A stretch of DNA of 8,368 nucleotides from JACQSU01 sp964359785. GTDB lineage: Archaea; Nanobdellota; Nanobdellia; Woesearchaeales; JAGWAF01. Positions 5,885 through 8,368 of this stretch are shown here, piece after piece. The stretch spans positions 1 to 8,368 of the forward strand of contig CAYHWL010000072.1 in NCBI GenBank assembly GCA_964359785.1, written 5' to 3'. Position 1 is the first letter of the stretch. Each line of letters begins with the position of its first letter. The position numbers and the translations under genes were made by a program. Under the pieces are notes generated by a model, which worked only from the letters and a program-made list of their open reading frames with translations, was not told the origin of the DNA and did not search any database.

Positions 5885-7161
5885 GAAGNNNNNNNNNNNN
5901 NNNNNNNNNNNNNNNNNNNNNNNNNNNNNNNNNNNNNNNNNNNNNNNNNNNNNNNNNNNNNNNNNNNNNNNNNNNNNNNNNNNNNNNNAAAATCGGTGTA
6001 ATTCCAAACGTCAACGCGCTAAGCGACCAACTCCGAGGTTATGATAGATTAGGCCAAAATGAGATCATGTATACTTACTACACCGAGAACTATCTCAAAG
6101 AACTCCAAGACAAAGTGCTTGCCGCACAAAGCAAGGCAAAGGGAAGCAAGAACCCTCAAGACCAACAAGCGCTAAACGCCGCACAAGATAAACTTAGCGC
6201 CGCGCAAAAAGAGGCTTACCGTCTGGAAAAGGACGCGAGAAAAAATCGAGCGGACAGGGAAGCCAACTTGATGTTAGACGAGGTATCAGACCTGACAAAA
6301 AAAGTCGAAGGAAAGGAGCAGGAACTTGCGGCACTAAAAGAATCAAAGGCAAGCAAGGAAGACATCGCTAAACTCACCGCAGAGATCGCCGCACTTGCCG
6401 CAAAACGAGAAGCCACACAGATCGCTCTTGACAAAAAGAAAGGCGAGCAGAAATACCTCAACGGAGAGACAACAGTCGCGCAGACGCTCACAGATATAGT
6501 GGAAGCGTACAGCCAATTCAGCGGAATTGGCGCATTCGCATCACTATTCATCGACGACTCCGAGCTTTCAAAAAGAAGACAAGAAGCAAACGACCTGTTC
6601 TGTTCGACATGGCTCCTAGGCGGAGTCGAGTGCTGGAGCAGTAAGCTATGTCAATACAGCGTAGACGCAAAAGCAGGAGGACTAGGCCTCATGGCAAGGA
6701 CCACCAGCCAAGCACCAGTCGCAGGCGCACACATCGAAGCAGACAAATCACTCCCGATACAATACACCAACCTGACAAACAACGAGATGGTTAGCATGAA
6801 ACTCTACAGGATAACATACTACCTGCACAATCCAAACACCGCAAACATCACATACAACCTAAAATTCACCGCAAACGATGGAAGCGTATATACTGCATTC
6901 CAATATGACAAGATACTAGAGGAAGGCAGTACTACCAAACAGATCAGGACAAATGCCATCGTAAAATACTCAAACCGCGAATACACCAAAGTATGCCTCA
7001 CATTCAACCCCGCAATAAAAAGATTCGGTGGAGGAGAGACAAAAGAGCTGTGCAATGACATCATTGAATATAGCGGCCAAGCGACAAGCGTGACCGGCGC
7101 CGCCACGACAACAGGCACTGCCGCCACCCAGACGACATCGTCTGATTTTGGAGGGTTCTAA
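5881..7161 (+). CDS. Coiled-coil plus beta-domain surface protein, interrupted by assembly gap (gene D)
   Basis: Only the first 8 bases (5881-5888; Met-Arg and part of a codon) and the last 390 codons (5989 on) are known. The start is well placed: ATG overlaps the gene C stop, and GGTGAG (5872-5877) is a strong SD. That both parts belong to one gene is inferred; the 100-N gap hides true length and frame. Numbering from 5989, residues about 35-155 are a charged Ala/Gln/Glu/Lys coiled coil (QELAALKESKASKEDIAKLTAEIAAL is part of it). Next come a Cys-bearing patch (Cys205, Cys215, Cys221; FCSTWLLGGVECW) and a beta-sandwich-like region (about 255-340, SMKLYRITYYLHNPNTANITYNL). The end is a Thr/Ala/Gly-rich tail. 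A signal peptide would lie in the gap. The last codons supply the SD for gene E, 1 nt downstream. Function unknown; an elongated structural or spacer role is plausible. Confidence 0.86.
   Translation: MRXXXXXXXXXXXXXXXXXXXXXXXXXXXXXXXXXXKIGVIPNVNALSDQLRGYDRLGQNEIMYTYYTENYLKELQDKVLAAQSKAKGSKNPQDQQALNAAQDKLSAAQKEAYRLEKDARKNRADREANLMLDEVSDLTKKVEGKEQELAALKESKASKEDIAKLTAEIAALAAKREATQIALDKKKGEQKYLNGETTVAQTLTDIVEAYSQFSGIGAFASLFIDDSELSKRRQEANDLFCSTWLLGGVECWSSKLCQYSVDAKAGGLGLMARTTSQAPVAGAHIEADKSLPIQYTNLTNNEMVSMKLYRITYYLHNPNTANITYNLKFTANDGSVYTAFQYDKILEEGSTTKQIRTNAIVKYSNREYTKVCLTFNPAIKRFGGGETKELCNDIIEYSGQATSVTGAATTTGTAATQTTSSDFGGF
5889..5988. other. Assembly gap (100 N)
   Basis: Exactly 100 consecutive Ns, the conventional placeholder for a scaffold join of unknown size. 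The true sequence may be shorter, longer, or may hold extra genes. The frame is open on both sides only because 8+100 bases is a multiple of three, so that agreement is not evidence of one continuous gene. Confidence 0.98.
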
Positions 7162-7162
7162 G

Positions 7163-8368
7163 ATGAGACGCGGACAGGTGACGATATTCATAATCCTTGG
7201 CATCCTTCTGCTAGCCATCTTCGCGATACTCCAATACTCCGGCTGGATAAATCTTCTTGGAGCAGGACAAAGGACATTCGAAGCAGTCGTCATAGATCCG
7301 GAGACGCAACCAGTCTTCGACTATGTCAAGACATGCGTACAAAACGTAGGCCAAGACGCGCTCACACGCCTGGGGATGCACGGCGGATATGTGGATTTTA
7401 GCGGGAACATCCGAAGCGGAGACCCAACAAACAGCGACGGAGTGGAACTCGTCCCAGGCTCAAAAGAATACGTCTCATACTGGTACTATCTAGCCGACAC
7501 AAACACATGCGAAGGGAACTGCCTGTTCCGATCAAGACGCCCGATACTCCGAGGCCCCGCGCCAAGCATAGAGACAGACCTCGCCAACCACCTGCGCAAG
7601 AACATCAAAGAATGCTTAGCCGACTTCCAACCACTAAAGGATATGGCTTTCACGGTCAATGAACGCGCACAACCGACCACAGCAGTCACCATCACAGAAG
7701 ACTCAGTCATCTTCCTACTCACATACCCGATAAGCATCGAACGCGGAGGCAAGACGTATAGCATCGACCGCTTCCCAGTCGAGATAGACGCGCCGCTAGG
7801 CAGCATGTACGACCTGGCAAGCACGATCACAGAGCTTGAAGCCAACAACACATTCCTTGAAAAACACCTGCGACAACTAATAGACATCTATTCTGGCCCA
7901 GGAGAAGAATCGCTGCCAAGCACATCAGATATCACATTCGAATTCGGAAGCGGAACCATCTGGACACAACAAAGCACAGCTGCCCGGATCAAAGGACTGC
8001 TATCGACCTACGTGCCCATGCTGCAGATATTCGGGACATCAAACTATAGGCCAATAAATGCGCCTGACGGAACAAGCGACCCGGCATTCTTCGACAAAGT
8101 ATACAACAGGAACATGCTTATAGTCGGAAGCATCAACAAGACCTACCCGAATCTCGAAGCCAGATTCTCATATCTTGACTGGTGGAACCCATACCTCAAC
8201 ATCGACGGATGCGAAGGAGGGGTATGCAGACCAGAATCCCTAGTGAACATGATAATACCCGGAGTACCATACGGAATGCAACGATCAAGATTCACCTATG
8301 ATGTGAGCTATCCCACAGTGCTCACACTACGCGACCCACTTGCGATGAACGGCAGAGGATTCACATTC
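7163..8368 (+). CDS. Exported protein with pilin-like N-terminus (gene E; 3' end cut off by window)
   Basis: The frame stays open for 402 codons from the ATG at 7163 to the right edge. GGAGGG (7150-7155), 7 nt upstream, is a near-perfect SD, and the gene lies 1 nt after the gene D stop. The N-terminus, MRRGQVTIFIILGILLLAIFAIL, is a short basic end, then Gly-Gln, then a long hydrophobic helix. This resembles archaeal class III (type IV pilin-like) signal sequences cut after Gly by a prepilin peptidase, though the usual Glu at +5 is missing. A simple signal anchor is the alternative. The outer part contains FDYVKTCVQN...GMHGGYVDF (52-79), a CEGNC pair (116-120), Cys151, and a later CEGGVC. I associate this layout with uncharacterised DPANN surface proteins, from memory. 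No catalytic motif is seen. Position at the end of the C-D-E unit suggests a membrane-anchored partner of the secreted C and D proteins. Confidence 0.9.
   Translation, partial: MRRGQVTIFIILGILLLAIFAILQYSGWINLLGAGQRTFEAVVIDPETQPVFDYVKTCVQNVGQDALTRLGMHGGYVDFSGNIRSGDPTNSDGVELVPGSKEYVSYWYYLADTNTCEGNCLFRSRRPILRGPAPSIETDLANHLRKNIKECLADFQPLKDMAFTVNERAQPTTAVTITEDSVIFLLTYPISIERGGKTYSIDRFPVEIDAPLGSMYDLASTITELEANNTFLEKHLRQLIDIYSGPGEESLPSTSDITFEFGSGTIWTQQSTAARIKGLLSTYVPMLQIFGTSNYRPINAPDGTSDPAFFDKVYNRNMLIVGSINKTYPNLEARFSYLDWWNPYLNIDGCEGGVCRPESLVNMIIPGVPYGMQRSRFTYDVSYPTVLTLRDPLAMNGRGFTF

Noticed and set aside
1..8368. tRNA/rRNA genes, CRISPR arrays, insertion sequences, attachment sites
   Set aside because: No matching repeats, conserved RNA segments, transposase-like proteins or terminal inverted repeats were seen on reading both strands.

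Overview
The window reads as archaeal DNA, most likely from a DPANN lineage (Woesearchaeota/Pacearchaeota-like) and from a metagenome assembly. The evidence is archaeal TATA boxes (TTTAAATA, TTTTATATA) about 30-35 nt before start codons, giving leaderless or near-leaderless first genes; strong Shine-Dalgarno (SD) sites (GGTGA, GGAGG, AGGTG) only on internal operon genes; single-pass or secreted Ig-like proteins rich in N-glycosylation sequons; and a pilin-like N-terminus. TAA, TAG and TGA all act as stops, so the code is standard. The phylum placement rests on remembered resemblance and is an inference. A run of exactly 100 Ns (5889-5988) is a scaffold gap.

Layout. Positions 1-973, minus strand, hold a two-gene unit: a small winged-helix regulator (734-973) that overlaps by 1 nt the start of a GT-B glycosyltransferase of the glycogen-synthase/GT4 type (734 down to the left edge, truncated). 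Positions 974-1130 are a divergent intergenic region with a perfect 9-bp-arm palindrome, a second weaker copy exactly 22 bp away, and a TATA box on each side. From 1131 to the right edge all genes are on the plus strand and all encode exported or membrane-anchored proteins: A (1131-1982, signal anchor, Ig-like domain and Cys-repeat helical domain), B (2054-2695, cytoplasmic helical domain, one membrane segment, cadherin-like outer domain), C (2750-5884, 1044-residue secreted Ig-array protein with a Cys-rich C-terminal domain), D (5881-7161, interrupted by the gap; coiled coil plus beta-rich domain) and E (7163 to the right edge, truncated; pilin-like N-terminus).

How the genes may work together. 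C, D and E are tightly coupled (ATGA overlap, then a 1-nt gap, each with an SD inside the previous gene) and look like one transcript from a TATA box at 2707. A and B each appear to have their own promoter. All five carry or are predicted to expose a beta-sandwich or cysteine-rich domain outside the membrane, so a disulfide-stabilised cell-surface assembly is the simplest joint reading. No enzyme active site is seen in A-E, and I cannot name the system. The glycosyltransferase may be unrelated, or may serve the surface layer. No RNA gene, CRISPR array, transposon or convincing terminator was seen.
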